From IMG/VR virus record IMGVR_UViG_3300042691_044271, positions 1 through 40,035 of that record: DNA of 40,035 nucleotides; one strand, 5' to 3'. Source of the stretch: a virus. The notes beneath the pieces were generated by a model. It searched no databases, was not told the DNA's origin, and saw only the letters and a program-made list of their open reading frames with translations. A program made the position numbers and the translations under genes. Positions 16,697-24,942 of this stretch are shown in pieces. Numbering within the stretch: the first letter of the stretch is position 1; the number at the start of each line of letters is the position of its first letter.

Positions 16697-18337
16697 ATGT
16701 TCAAGTATTTGTACAAATTCCAATCTTTCCTTGAAGCGACTCTCAATATTCAAGAATTAGAAAAACAAGATAAAGCCTCGTCAAAAAAAAGGGGTCAGAT
16801 TCTTGTTAATAAGTTAAAATCAAAAGATCCAATCAAGAAAAAGGATGGGAAAACTGTAACCGTCGACAAGATGTATGTAGATGGTGATTGGGAAGAACCA
16901 TTGAATGTAGTTGGTCAAATAACTACAGGTGGAGAATATGACCAGGAAAAAGGAAAAAAATATTTTATAAAGAATTTTGATACCGAAATGGACCCCAGAA
17001 GGTACAAGTATAGAACTGTTTTCAAAGATGACGAAGGTGACCAGTTTGGTTTAACTCAAATTTTCAAATCTCCTGATTTTGGTTCAAAAGGAGCTGGAGT
17101 TGATACTGGAACTAATGAAGTTCTTCAGTCAATATTTATAGGTATAAGACTTGAATCTAGAGAAGACTTAACACCAGAAAACATTGAAAAAGATTATAGA
17201 AGATATCTTAAAGAAAAGGAGAAATTTCCAATTGTGATGGTTGATGATAAGTTTGAGGATATTGACGAAGAAAAGTTGAAAAAGTTTTTATTAAATAAAG
17301 ATTGGGTTGAAACCTTTTGTCAAATACCTAATTTACTTTTATCCGAAGATAAAGAAGGACAAACTGTTTACAAATCTTATTTGAACCCGAACACAGTTTA
17401 TCTTGTTTACCACACAAGTAACAAATCCGGTAGATCACCTTACAATATATTGAAGAAGAAGTACCTCGAATTTGCAAAAAATGTTCGAGAAATAAATTCA
17501 GATGACGAAGATATGCCTGTAGAGGAAACTAGTAATTTCAAGAATATAAATTTCAATAAATTTTGTCCAGCAGATATTTACCTTTTTGATAATAACGCAA
17601 TTGGTGAATTAGAATCAAGAGTTTCTCAAATAAAAAACATCTATGATCTTGGTGTTTTATGGGATGAATTTTTTGATAAAGGTAAATTAGTTCCTATCTC
17701 ATTGAAAATGGTTAGAGTTGGTGGTGATTACAAAATAATTACTAACGGTGAAATTGGTGCAAAATTGCCACAATTCAGTATAAACAAGTTTGTTATAAAC
17801 GACGATCCGTATAGAGGGATATTCTCAAAAATCAAAACTTCATCTGTTTGGTACTATAGAGGCAAAAATGTGTATAGGGATAGGACTATAAATTTTGATT
17901 CATCCGATACTAGTAAATATACAAACATTGACGGAGAGGTTGAGGGTTCAACTTCAAGACACGGAAAAATTGCTCTAGAACATATAGTCAGATTAATAAC
18001 TAAGAATAAAAGACTTTCCCAAATTCAATCTGTAAACGAACTCAAAAAATTGAACATAGAGGAACTGGACGCAAAATTGAAAATTTTGATTGACTATATC
18101 AAAAAAAATGGTGGTAATTTAGTTGAGTTTAATAAATCAAACCGAGGTTCAAAAATTGAAAATAATGAAAAGAAGTTGATTTCAAAGATACAATCTTTAC
18201 AAGTTATAAAAACATTATTGGATATTTATCTTAAAGATAATGAATCCGCTAATTTTGTAATGACTGAAATTATGCAATTTGCACTTTCTGTAAAAACAGA
18301 TTATTATGGAACCCCAAGATATTTAAGAGTGATTTAA
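16697..18337 (+). CDS. Uncharacterised phage protein with leader-like N-terminus and possible nuclease motif
   Basis: This 546-residue protein is lysine- and aspartate-rich and appears soluble. It starts MFKYLYKFQSFLEATLN, which resembles the capsid-targeting leader of T4 internal proteins. A central block (about 288-335) reads FCPADIYLFDNN, then KLVPISLKMVRVGG; an Asp followed by S-L-K after a hydrophobic strand can be read as a variant PD-(D/E)xK nuclease core. This assignment is weak. The rest has no motif I recognise. It shares the palindromic TTAA stop (18334-18337) with the convergent gene. A plausible role is a virion-internal protein delivered with the DNA. Confidence 0.6.
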   Translation: MFKYLYKFQSFLEATLNIQELEKQDKASSKKRGQILVNKLKSKDPIKKKDGKTVTVDKMYVDGDWEEPLNVVGQITTGGEYDQEKGKKYFIKNFDTEMDPRRYKYRTVFKDDEGDQFGLTQIFKSPDFGSKGAGVDTGTNEVLQSIFIGIRLESREDLTPENIEKDYRRYLKEKEKFPIVMVDDKFEDIDEEKLKKFLLNKDWVETFCQIPNLLLSEDKEGQTVYKSYLNPNTVYLVYHTSNKSGRSPYNILKKKYLEFAKNVREINSDDEDMPVEETSNFKNINFNKFCPADIYLFDNNAIGELESRVSQIKNIYDLGVLWDEFFDKGKLVPISLKMVRVGGDYKIITNGEIGAKLPQFSINKFVINDDPYRGIFSKIKTSSVWYYRGKNVYRDRTINFDSSDTSKYTNIDGEVEGSTSRHGKIALEHIVRLITKNKRLSQIQSVNELKKLNIEELDAKLKILIDYIKKNGGNLVEFNKSNRGSKIENNEKKLISKIQSLQVIKTLLDIYLKDNESANFVMTEIMQFALSVKTDYYGTPRYLRVI

Positions 18338-18753
18338 TTTACTTTTGATTTAACTTCCCAGAAATCGTATGGAATTATATCTCTATAGATATCCTCAAAC
18401 ATATCCATAAAGTATTCAAATTCTGGCCTAAGAGCTTTTTCAAAACTATCAATATAATTTTTTCCCTTACTTGATCCAAAATGTACGTTGTTATCAAAGT
18501 CTGTAATTATGTAAATATCAAAACTTGATTTATTTATGGTAATTTTAGTTCTGAAAATTAATTCATTACCCTCACACCTTAAATCATAAACTTGAACTTT
18601 GATCACATCCTCATCATAAATTCGATTGATTGTTTTGGAATTGAAAAAATAATCTTCATCGTCTTTATTTTTAAGAAAAGGATAAAGACCCAAATTAAAG
18701 CTTTCCTCAGGTGTCATAAGTTCATTAAATTTCTTTATCCCTTTATTTTTCAT
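18334..18753 (-). CDS. Hypothetical protein with leader-like N-terminus (139 aa)
   Basis: The 139-residue protein starts MKNKGIKKFNELMTPEESF, like several neighbours. The body alternates short strands and acidic helices (VQVYDLRCEGNELIFRTKITINKS reduced to its key hydrophobic alternation). No family is recognised. It shares TTAA as a common stop with the gene ending at 18337 and is divergent from the Nudix gene with a 42-nt AT-rich gap. Confidence 0.6.
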   Translation of the reverse strand: MKNKGIKKFNELMTPEESFNLGLYPFLKNKDDEDYFFNSKTINRIYDEDVIKVQVYDLRCEGNELIFRTKITINKSSFDIYIITDFDNNVHFGSSKGKNYIDSFEKALRPEFEYFMDMFEDIYRDIIPYDFWEVKSKVN

Positions 18754-18769
18754 AATCTATATATAATTT

Positions 18770-18780
18770 TAAATATATAA
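18770..18780 (+). promoter_or_regulatory. Candidate phage promoter motif upstream of the Nudix gene
   Basis: TAAATATATAA matches the 11-mer at 10 of 11 positions and ends 15 nt before the ATG at 18796. It lies in the divergent gap and could serve either side. Confidence 0.4.
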
Positions 18781-18795
18781 GTAAATATATTAGGT

Positions 18796-19362
18796 ATGCA
18801 AAAATTCTCAAATTTAAGACCCGAGGAAGAATCAAAGTTTAAAAAGGATGATGTACTTTTTAAAAATGGATCTATGAAAGTAGTCAAGTACGAAGAGTGG
18901 CCAGTTATCACAGACAAAGATGCAGTTATCTGCATTCCGTACCTTACCGAATTGAATAAGTTTATTATCAGACAAGAATACATACCTTCTTACAAGTATA
19001 AAGAAGGTCAACAAAATCACTTGGCTTGTGTCGGTGGTTCAATTGAAATGGGTGAAACACCAGAAGAAGCTTTGTTGAGAGAATTACAAGAAGAAGCTGG
19101 GATTGTTTTAAGGGATGGTTATACAATTGAATTTGATAAACCTTTATTTTTTATGAAAGGTTCGGCTAACAAATTTTATTCCGCCATAATACCTTTGACT
19201 GAAAATGATTATCATGAGGTTGTTATACAAGGTGATGGTAGCTTACTTGAGAAAATGAGTCAAACTGCAAAAGTTGATATTAAATACTTAAACTCTATGT
19301 TCCCGTCGGATGTGGTTACGGAATATATGTTTATGAAATTAAAGCAATTTGCTAATCTTTAA
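18796..19362 (+). CDS. Nudix hydrolase
   Basis: The 188-residue protein has a perfect Nudix box: Gly81, Glu87, then R95-E96-L-Q-E99-E100-A-G102 (GSIEMGETPEEALLRELQEE). The enzyme cleaves a nucleoside diphosphate linked to another group, with Mg ions held by the glutamates. Layout and length resemble ADP-sugar or NAD-type pyrophosphatases, but substrate is not readable. It starts MQKFSNLRPEEE, faintly like the leader motif in neighbours. Its stop shares TTAA (19359-19362) with the convergent gene. Confidence 0.9.
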   Translation: MQKFSNLRPEEESKFKKDDVLFKNGSMKVVKYEEWPVITDKDAVICIPYLTELNKFIIRQEYIPSYKYKEGQQNHLACVGGSIEMGETPEEALLRELQEEAGIVLRDGYTIEFDKPLFFMKGSANKFYSAIIPLTENDYHEVVIQGDGSLLEKMSQTAKVDIKYLNSMFPSDVVTEYMFMKLKQFANL

Positions 19363-20738
19363 TTTAAACCTGTAATTGGTTTCCTACCCTTTCTTTCAAT
19401 ACCATTGATTGCCATTGACTTAACGTCGTTATTAAATTGATTATGGTCCGCATCTTCCATATAATCTAAATGAACTCTCAAATTATTATCATCAAGGTAA
19501 TTATTTGAAATATATTCGTGTATAACATATCCCATCCACTCATCTTGACCTTCATATCTTTCTAACCAATCTATATTGAATTTCATAGTCAAATAAGGTG
19601 TCCCATCTTTCCATTCAGTTTTGGTTATTCTGGTTTGTAGTTGTTCTTCTATAACTTTCTTGAGAGATGATACAATTTCATCTTGGAGTAAATCGACTGT
19701 AGCACTTACTCCCATATCAGTCCACATAGACCTGATATCGCTAATATAATCGGAGTCAATCTCATCTAATAGTTTTCCAATATTGACTAATCCCACTTTT
19801 TGAACTCTCTCTATTAGTTGTTCTTTTGTGGTAATACCAACACTGGTTAGTGTTTCGTACTCATCTTCATCTACTTCCTTGATTTGTTCAAAATCATCAA
19901 TTAATAAATCCACCAACAATTTTACTGTATCTACTTTTAGATGGTACTGAAATAATGTCTCTACGCTTACTTGGTCTGAATAATCCCAATATCTTTCCCA
20001 AAGAGCATCAAAACCATTTTTATTTGTTAATATGTCATAGTAGTCATCTTTGTGCGAGATTAACCACTCTGCGTATTTTTCTGCAGGATAAGTCAAGTAA
20101 GCTTGTTCTTTATCATCATAAGTTATATCCACTTTATCGTCCAAATTATGATATTCAATAATCATCTTGTCTGTAAAATAAACTGGTTTATACCAAATAA
20201 GATTCATGTTCAATTCCGAAATTGTCATGATATCATCTGGTTCTAATTCATAATCCAGACCACCTTTTATTTTAATATCTTTTAGATTTAAAGAACCTTC
20301 ATCATCATAAAATTCTATGGTTTTGAACTTTGGTTTTACTCGTTTTACAAATGAAGTAAGTACATAAGTTAAATCCTCATCAGATACTTGGTTTGGTTCA
20401 GATCCCCTTGATATTTTTGGGAAAATTTCCACCCTTATACAAGGTGTTAGTTCCCTTTTGTTTCCTGGAACTGCCAAATTTTTAGGACCTTCATCTTTAT
20501 TTGATTCATCTATGAATGAATAGAATATATTGATATCATATCCACCTTCTTCTAATTCGAATAATAAATCTTCAATTTCTTCTAACGATATTGGCCAAAA
20601 CTTTTGATCACTTTCTGGTCCACCGCCCACTCCCCTTCCGTATTTCAATTCCGGATGTTCCCACATTGTGTTAGAAAACAAGTCAAGTTGCTTTTCTTGT
20701 AATAAAAACTGTTTCCAATCTTTGAGATGCGTTGACAT
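19359..20738 (-). CDS. Uncharacterised acidic protein with leader-like N-terminus (459 aa)
   Basis: This 459-residue protein starts MSTHLKDWKQFLLQEKQL, similar to the leaders at 16697, 21383 and 31776. It is very acidic, with many D and E residues and long predicted helices between about 260 and 370 (VKLLVDLLIDDFEQIKEVDE). There is no catalytic motif I recognise and no membrane segment. It follows the 210-residue gene by 12 nt in the same direction, so the two are likely co-transcribed. A virion-internal or DNA-mimic-like acidic protein is possible but speculative. Confidence 0.6.
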   Translation of the reverse strand: MSTHLKDWKQFLLQEKQLDLFSNTMWEHPELKYGRGVGGGPESDQKFWPISLEEIEDLLFELEEGGYDINIFYSFIDESNKDEGPKNLAVPGNKRELTPCIRVEIFPKISRGSEPNQVSDEDLTYVLTSFVKRVKPKFKTIEFYDDEGSLNLKDIKIKGGLDYELEPDDIMTISELNMNLIWYKPVYFTDKMIIEYHNLDDKVDITYDDKEQAYLTYPAEKYAEWLISHKDDYYDILTNKNGFDALWERYWDYSDQVSVETLFQYHLKVDTVKLLVDLLIDDFEQIKEVDEDEYETLTSVGITTKEQLIERVQKVGLVNIGKLLDEIDSDYISDIRSMWTDMGVSATVDLLQDEIVSSLKKVIEEQLQTRITKTEWKDGTPYLTMKFNIDWLERYEGQDEWMGYVIHEYISNNYLDDNNLRVHLDYMEDADHNQFNNDVKSMAINGIERKGRKPITGLN

Positions 20739-20750
20739 AGAAGAATTTTT

Positions 20751-21383
20751 TTATTCAGGACTCCAAGATCCATCTCTACCACTTTTTTGAAAACCAGACC
20801 TTCTTATTACAACTTCAAATTCATTCACTTCATATCTGTCTTTTCCCGCTTCTAATTTATTGTAAAATCCATTTAGTCTTTCTGCCTTTGAAAGTGTAGA
20901 TTTTAGACCACCAACATTCAGTCTTTTAGCTCTATCGCTAAATGACTTTGTGTATTTGATAAAATTTTCCACAGTATCATCATACTTTTGGAGTTTTATT
21001 TCATACTGATATGGATTACTATAAATAATAAATCCATATCCATCATCAATTGCATCTAAAAACATATCTTCTATTTCAGCAACTGTGGGGAAAGCACTTC
21101 TTTCCTCTCTTATCATATTATAGACTTGGAACATACTGTCTCTGAATTCGAGACTACCTCTATTGACCTCTCCATAAAGTTTCTGAGTGGCTGCCTTATA
21201 CTCATCATATCCACTTTCATAAAAGTTAAATAAATTCTCAGTTTCTGGATTATTAAAAAAAAGATCCGATATTGAGTTTGTTGGTTTGGAATCTTCAGAG
21301 AAATAATAAACAATTTCCATTGCCATTTCCTCTGTGAATCTACCACTTGTTGATTCATTGAATATTTTCCACCCCTTTATCAT
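20751..21383 (-). CDS. Uncharacterised protein with leader-like N-terminus (210 aa)
   Basis: The 210-residue protein starts MIKGWKIFNESTSGRF, the clearest example here of the short leader. The middle is helical and acidic (IEDMFLDAIDDGYGFIIY); the end is basic. No family is recognised. A perfect copy of the candidate phage promoter motif ends 4 nt upstream. It is the first gene of a minus-strand pair with 19359-20738. Confidence 0.6.
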   Translation of the reverse strand: MIKGWKIFNESTSGRFTEEMAMEIVYYFSEDSKPTNSISDLFFNNPETENLFNFYESGYDEYKAATQKLYGEVNRGSLEFRDSMFQVYNMIREERSAFPTVAEIEDMFLDAIDDGYGFIIYSNPYQYEIKLQKYDDTVENFIKYTKSFSDRAKRLNVGGLKSTLSKAERLNGFYNKLEAGKDRYEVNEFEVVIRRSGFQKSGRDGSWSPE

Positions 21384-21387
21384 AAGG

Positions 21388-21398
21388 TTATATATTAA
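21388..21398 (-). promoter_or_regulatory. Candidate phage promoter motif (perfect copy) upstream of 21383 (-)
   Basis: The minus strand reads TTAATATATAA exactly, ending 4 nt before the ATG at 21383. It overlaps the stop codon of the SpeD gene. Confidence 0.55.
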
Positions 21399-21820
21399 AA
21401 CTTATCCTCAAAAAACTCTGCTGGTTCACCCAATACAAGGTCTTCTCTTGGAAAATCTTTACCTCTCTGTATCAAGTTTTTCTCAACTCTTTCTGGTTTG
21501 AATAAGTCTATGATAAACTTTTCAGCTTTCTCAACATCAAAAGGTTTACAAGAAAACATATCTATGAATGTATAACCCTTATCTTCAAATGAGTGTATTG
21601 ATAAGTGACTTTCAGATATAATGACAATTCCCGTGATTCCTTTATCTTCCGGCACCAAACCAGAATAAGGAAAAACATAAGGTTGTGTTATTGGAGTCAT
21701 TCCAATAATTTCGGGTAAGGTCTTGAGTAGATCGAAATGTAAATTATAGTCTTTTAATATTTCTTTTGGACAACCAATAAGATCTAGAGTTAAATGAGGT
21801 CCGAAAATGTAGTTTTTCAT
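21395..21820 (-). CDS. speD: S-adenosylmethionine decarboxylase proenzyme
   Basis: The 141-residue protein is a bacterial-type SpeD. The self-cleavage site is Glu70-Ser71 in SESHLSIHSFE. His76 and Cys91 sit at +5 and +20 from the pyruvoyl serine, exactly the spacing of Ser63, His68 and Cys83 of the Thermotoga maritima enzyme. Processing yields beta and alpha chains and a pyruvoyl cofactor. The product, decarboxylated SAM, is the aminopropyl donor for spermidine. All key residues are present, so activity is expected. It lies 20 nt downstream of the FkbM methyltransferase gene, also a SAM user, and is probably co-transcribed. Confidence 0.93.
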   Translation of the reverse strand: MKNYIFGPHLTLDLIGCPKEILKDYNLHFDLLKTLPEIIGMTPITQPYVFPYSGLVPEDKGITGIVIISESHLSIHSFEDKGYTFIDMFSCKPFDVEKAEKFIIDLFKPERVEKNLIQRGKDFPREDLVLGEPAEFFEDKF

Positions 21821-21840
21821 TTCACAAATTTTCTAATTTT

Positions 21841-22437
21841 TTAGTGCCATTCTGTAAACTCTATCCCCATATTTTGAATTTTAGAAATTAGATCTTGTCT
21901 TATTTCTAAGTAATGTGGTGGGAAAAAGTGAGCGTGGAATTCAACAAATAACTTCTTTATTTTACGAATGTGACCTGTTTCTATTAGTTTTTCTAGTACT
22001 ATAAATTCACTACCCTCGATATCCATTTTACAAATTATATTCGATTGTTCTGGTAAATGTCCTACAAATTCCGGAAAATTGATACTTTCAATTTGGATCG
22101 GTTCGATATTACCACATCTTTCCAAATATTGATTTTTCATATCATCGATAACAATCGATGAGGCGTGCCCATCAACATTTGATACACCATCTGTGGGTGA
22201 ATTTGACATACTCTTTACATGATCTTCTTGTTTGAAAAAAACATAACCGTCTTCAATCCAAACAGCTTTCTCAATTGGTGTTATGTTTGGATAATTTTTA
22301 GTACGTTCTACTATCATACAAGCAGGATTCGCTTCAAATGAGTAAATATGATAAGTATCGTCAATAATACCCATACTCAAAAATTGGTTTATTCCTTCTC
22401 CAAGATGAAAGCCACAATCCAAAAATATATTTTGCAT
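21841..22437 (-). CDS. FkbM-family SAM-dependent methyltransferase
   Basis: The 198-residue protein shows the FkbM pattern: SAM motif I FLDCGFHLGEG (residues 5-15), the acidic strand end FEANP (34-38) and KMDIEGSE (137-144). FkbM members O-methylate sugars or small natural products. With three glycosyltransferase-like genes in the window, glycan methylation is the simplest reading. It is somewhat short for the family (usually 200-250 residues) but all core motifs are present. It precedes SpeD by 20 nt. Confidence 0.88.
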   Translation of the reverse strand: MQNIFLDCGFHLGEGINQFLSMGIIDDTYHIYSFEANPACMIVERTKNYPNITPIEKAVWIEDGYVFFKQEDHVKSMSNSPTDGVSNVDGHASSIVIDDMKNQYLERCGNIEPIQIESINFPEFVGHLPEQSNIICKMDIEGSEFIVLEKLIETGHIRKIKKLFVEFHAHFFPPHYLEIRQDLISKIQNMGIEFTEWH

Positions 22438-22498
22438 TTAAAAATTATTTATATTTACATTTATAAAATAAATAAACGGAAAGTTTCTAAAAATATAT

Positions 22499-22529
22499 TT
22501 TGGTTTTAGTAAACAATGTATTATCTTTG
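22499..22529 (+). promoter_or_regulatory. Bacteroidota-type promoter for the second metallopeptidase-like gene
   Basis: TTTG at 22499-22502, a 19-nt spacer and TATCTTTG at 22522-22529 match the host consensus. The ATG at 22569 is 39 nt downstream. The -7 octamer is identical to that of the sigma-factor promoter. Confidence 0.75.
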
Positions 22530-22568
22530 TATTAAGAATAATAACGCACTTTTTAAAAACAACAATTA

Positions 22569-23750
22569 ATGGATATAAGAAAAAAATTCCTAAAACTAAC
22601 TAAACGAACTTATCCCTATGGAACCGAATCTCAATTAGTTTCCTTTTTACCAAAGGGTTCCTTCAAAGACACACACGGTAACTATTATTATAAAATCGGC
22701 AATTCGAGAACTGCATTCGCTTGTCATTTGGACACGGCGTGTAAAACACAGACTATTGTTAATCATAAAATCGAGAAAAACATCATTTCTACCGATGGGA
22801 AATCTATCCTTGGAGCAGATGACAAAGCTGGTATGACAGTACTACTTTTCATGATTGAAAAAAATATACCCGGATTGTATTGTTTTTTCATTGGCGAAGA
22901 GGTTGGTTGCATCGGATCCGGAAAAGCTTGTTATGATTACCAATTCAGAGATTATAATAGAATGGTATCATTTGATAGAAGAGGTACAAAATCAATCATC
23001 ACTTTCCAATCCTCCAAAAGGTGTTGTTCAGATGAGTTTGCTAATGAACTGGCAACTAGAATGAATAAGTTTGGACTAACTATGGAAGCTGATAATACCG
23101 GTGTTTATACTGATTCTGCTGAATTTGTAGATGTAATTCCTGAATGTACAAATATATCAGTTGGTTATTACCGTGAACACACAAATTTTGAACATCAGGA
23201 TATTGACCACTTGATTAAACTTTGTATCGCGGTCACAAAAATCGACTGGGAAACCCTACCAACACAAAGAGATAAAACTAAAATTGAATATAAACCATAT
23301 TCTTATGGATCTTATGGTAGTAAAGGAACCTCCTCTTATGATCATGATTCGAGTAAATATGGTAATAGATCTGGATATAGCACTTATGACTCTTGGGCGG
23401 GTTGGGATAAATCACCTGCTAAATCTAGAAGAAAAAAATATCATAAAGAATATGGTTACTATGATGATTTTTACTTTGAAGATGAGGAAAAGTATGATAA
23501 GTATAGTTATGACCTAGACACTGGATATGAAAAGGAGGGTAGATCTTATTACGATAGTCTTGACAATGACATAACAGATTATCAAAGTAACAAATATGTA
23601 AACAAATATACCTCTCTGAGAGAGATGGTTTACGATGATAGATTAAACGAAGAAGAAATAATCTGTCTGAAAGATCAACACTTTGATTTGACTGATAGGG
23701 AACAACTCGAAACTTATATAGAATTAAGGAATCAGGCTTGTTCTCTATAA
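22569..23750 (+). CDS. M20/M28/M42-like zinc metallopeptidase-type protein, copy 2
   Basis: This 393-residue paralogue of 11124-12236 keeps the ligand set: HLDTA (His53, Asp55), GADDKAG (Asp84), GEEVGCIGS (Glu110, Glu111), SFDRRGT (Asp136) and SVGYYREH (His204). Residues 1-225 align with copy 1 throughout. The C-terminal part differs: it is a tyrosine-, serine- and glycine-rich low-complexity tail (about 240-345), then a short helical end. Copy 1 has an acidic tail in that place. Both copies have their own host-type promoter, which implies early expression. The substrate is unknown. The stop overlaps the convergent gene by 19 nt. Confidence 0.82.
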   Translation: MDIRKKFLKLTKRTYPYGTESQLVSFLPKGSFKDTHGNYYYKIGNSRTAFACHLDTACKTQTIVNHKIEKNIISTDGKSILGADDKAGMTVLLFMIEKNIPGLYCFFIGEEVGCIGSGKACYDYQFRDYNRMVSFDRRGTKSIITFQSSKRCCSDEFANELATRMNKFGLTMEADNTGVYTDSAEFVDVIPECTNISVGYYREHTNFEHQDIDHLIKLCIAVTKIDWETLPTQRDKTKIEYKPYSYGSYGSKGTSSYDHDSSKYGNRSGYSTYDSWAGWDKSPAKSRRKKYHKEYGYYDDFYFEDEEKYDKYSYDLDTGYEKEGRSYYDSLDNDITDYQSNKYVNKYTSLREMVYDDRLNEEEIICLKDQHFDLTDREQLETYIELRNQACSL

Positions 23751-23950
23751 GGACAAATAATTTCTGATGATTTTATAGATTCATCGGGGGCATTTTGTAT
23801 CTTTGATTCAGTAATTTTGTGAGTAATCGAGAATTTGTTTCCTTTTTTATCTATAATCTCTACCGGTGTGACCATGTTGTTGTACCAATATTCAATTAAA
23901 ACCTTATCACCAATTTTAAAATAGTTTTTGTACTCTAAAATAAATTTCAT
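23732..23950 (-). CDS. Small hypothetical beta-rich protein (72 aa)
   Basis: The 72-residue protein starts MKFILEYKNYFKIGDKVLIEYW. It looks like a compact SH3-like or KOW-like barrel (FKIGDKVLIEY..., VEIIDKKGNKFSI). Function is unknown. It overlaps the end of the metallopeptidase-like gene and is divergent from 23968 with a 17-nt gap that holds a perfect phage motif. Confidence 0.6.
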   Translation of the reverse strand: MKFILEYKNYFKIGDKVLIEYWYNNMVTPVEIIDKKGNKFSITHKITESKIQNAPDESIKSSEIICPYREQA

Positions 23951-23954
23951 ACTT

Positions 23955-23965
23955 TTATATATTAA
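23955..23965 (-). promoter_or_regulatory. Candidate phage promoter motif (perfect copy) in a 17-nt divergent gap
   Basis: TTAATATATAA on the minus strand ends 4 nt before the ATG at 23950. Read on plus it is TTATATATTAA, 2 nt before the ATG at 23968, so it may drive both genes. Confidence 0.5.
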
Positions 23966-23967
23966 TT

Positions 23968-24942
23968 ATGAGAAAAGCAATTCAGATCACAAGAAACCTT
24001 ACCGTTGACAATGAGTTCCTTCAATTTTTATTAAACAACTCATGTTTGATTTCAAATATCTTCATAAATTTGGAATTTGAAAATGAAATTAATTTTATAT
24101 CACCGACACAAGATACTGATAAGGTATCGTACCTACCCGCCTCAAAAAATAAGGGTGGTGATAATTTTGATCCATTTGGTGATGGGGTGGGTAGAGTAAA
24201 TCTTAGAATTGGTAGATTCTTAAATAAATTTATACCTAAAGAAGTTGTGGATAAATTTAATATTACAAAATCAGATATCGAGTCTTTTGTAAATTTATAC
24301 AAATCCTGGTTTGATAAGAGTAAGTTTATAATTAAGTTGGTAGAAGGAGAGGAGATAAGAAGGTGGTATGATGAAGAAAACTATTTTACCCCAAATGGTT
24401 TTGCCATTGGCACACTTTGGAATTCATGTATGCGTTATAAAAAACGGTTGAAATTTTTAGATTTATATTGTAAGAATCCAAATATAAAAATGATCGTCAT
24501 TTTACAAGGAGAGGGTGACAATTTGAAAGTCAGAGCTAGAGCTTTACTTTGGGAAAATGTAAATTTAATAAAAGACTTTTCACAAACTTTGCCCGAAAAT
24601 ATTAAAATCATGGATAGAATATATTCAGTATTTGATTCTGACGTAATAACTCTTAAAAAATGGGCTAATGATAATGGTTACATTCCAAAATTTGAACAAA
24701 ACGCAAAATCTCACCAATTTTTTGACATTAAGGGTGAAGTAGTCAGATTGAGGTGTTCGGTTCAATTAGAAAAAACAAAGTTTATTAGTTATCCCTACTT
24801 AGACACATTCCCATTCTTCTCTTGGCATGATGGTATTTTATGTAATGATGAATACAACTTCAATTGGGAATATAAACTTGTACAGGCTGATGGTACCTTG
24901 GAAAGACAAGAAGTGGAGGAAGATACAGACGATGGATGGTAA
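23968..24942 (+). CDS. Conserved phage hypothetical protein with S-C-M-R motif (324 aa)
   Basis: The 324-residue protein has a central segment IRRWYDEENYF, GTLWNSCMRY, then LYCKNPNIKMIVILQGEG and KVRARALLW. I know this order (small residue-C-M-R, NP-x-hydrophobic strand, RALLW) from uncharacterised proteins in large phages. No enzymatic role is established to my knowledge. The end is acidic (EEDTDDGW). It stops directly against the PhoH gene (TAATTA at 24940-24945). Confidence 0.65.
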   Translation: MRKAIQITRNLTVDNEFLQFLLNNSCLISNIFINLEFENEINFISPTQDTDKVSYLPASKNKGGDNFDPFGDGVGRVNLRIGRFLNKFIPKEVVDKFNITKSDIESFVNLYKSWFDKSKFIIKLVEGEEIRRWYDEENYFTPNGFAIGTLWNSCMRYKKRLKFLDLYCKNPNIKMIVILQGEGDNLKVRARALLWENVNLIKDFSQTLPENIKIMDRIYSVFDSDVITLKKWANDNGYIPKFEQNAKSHQFFDIKGEVVRLRCSVQLEKTKFISYPYLDTFPFFSWHDGILCNDEYNFNWEYKLVQADGTLERQEVEEDTDDGW

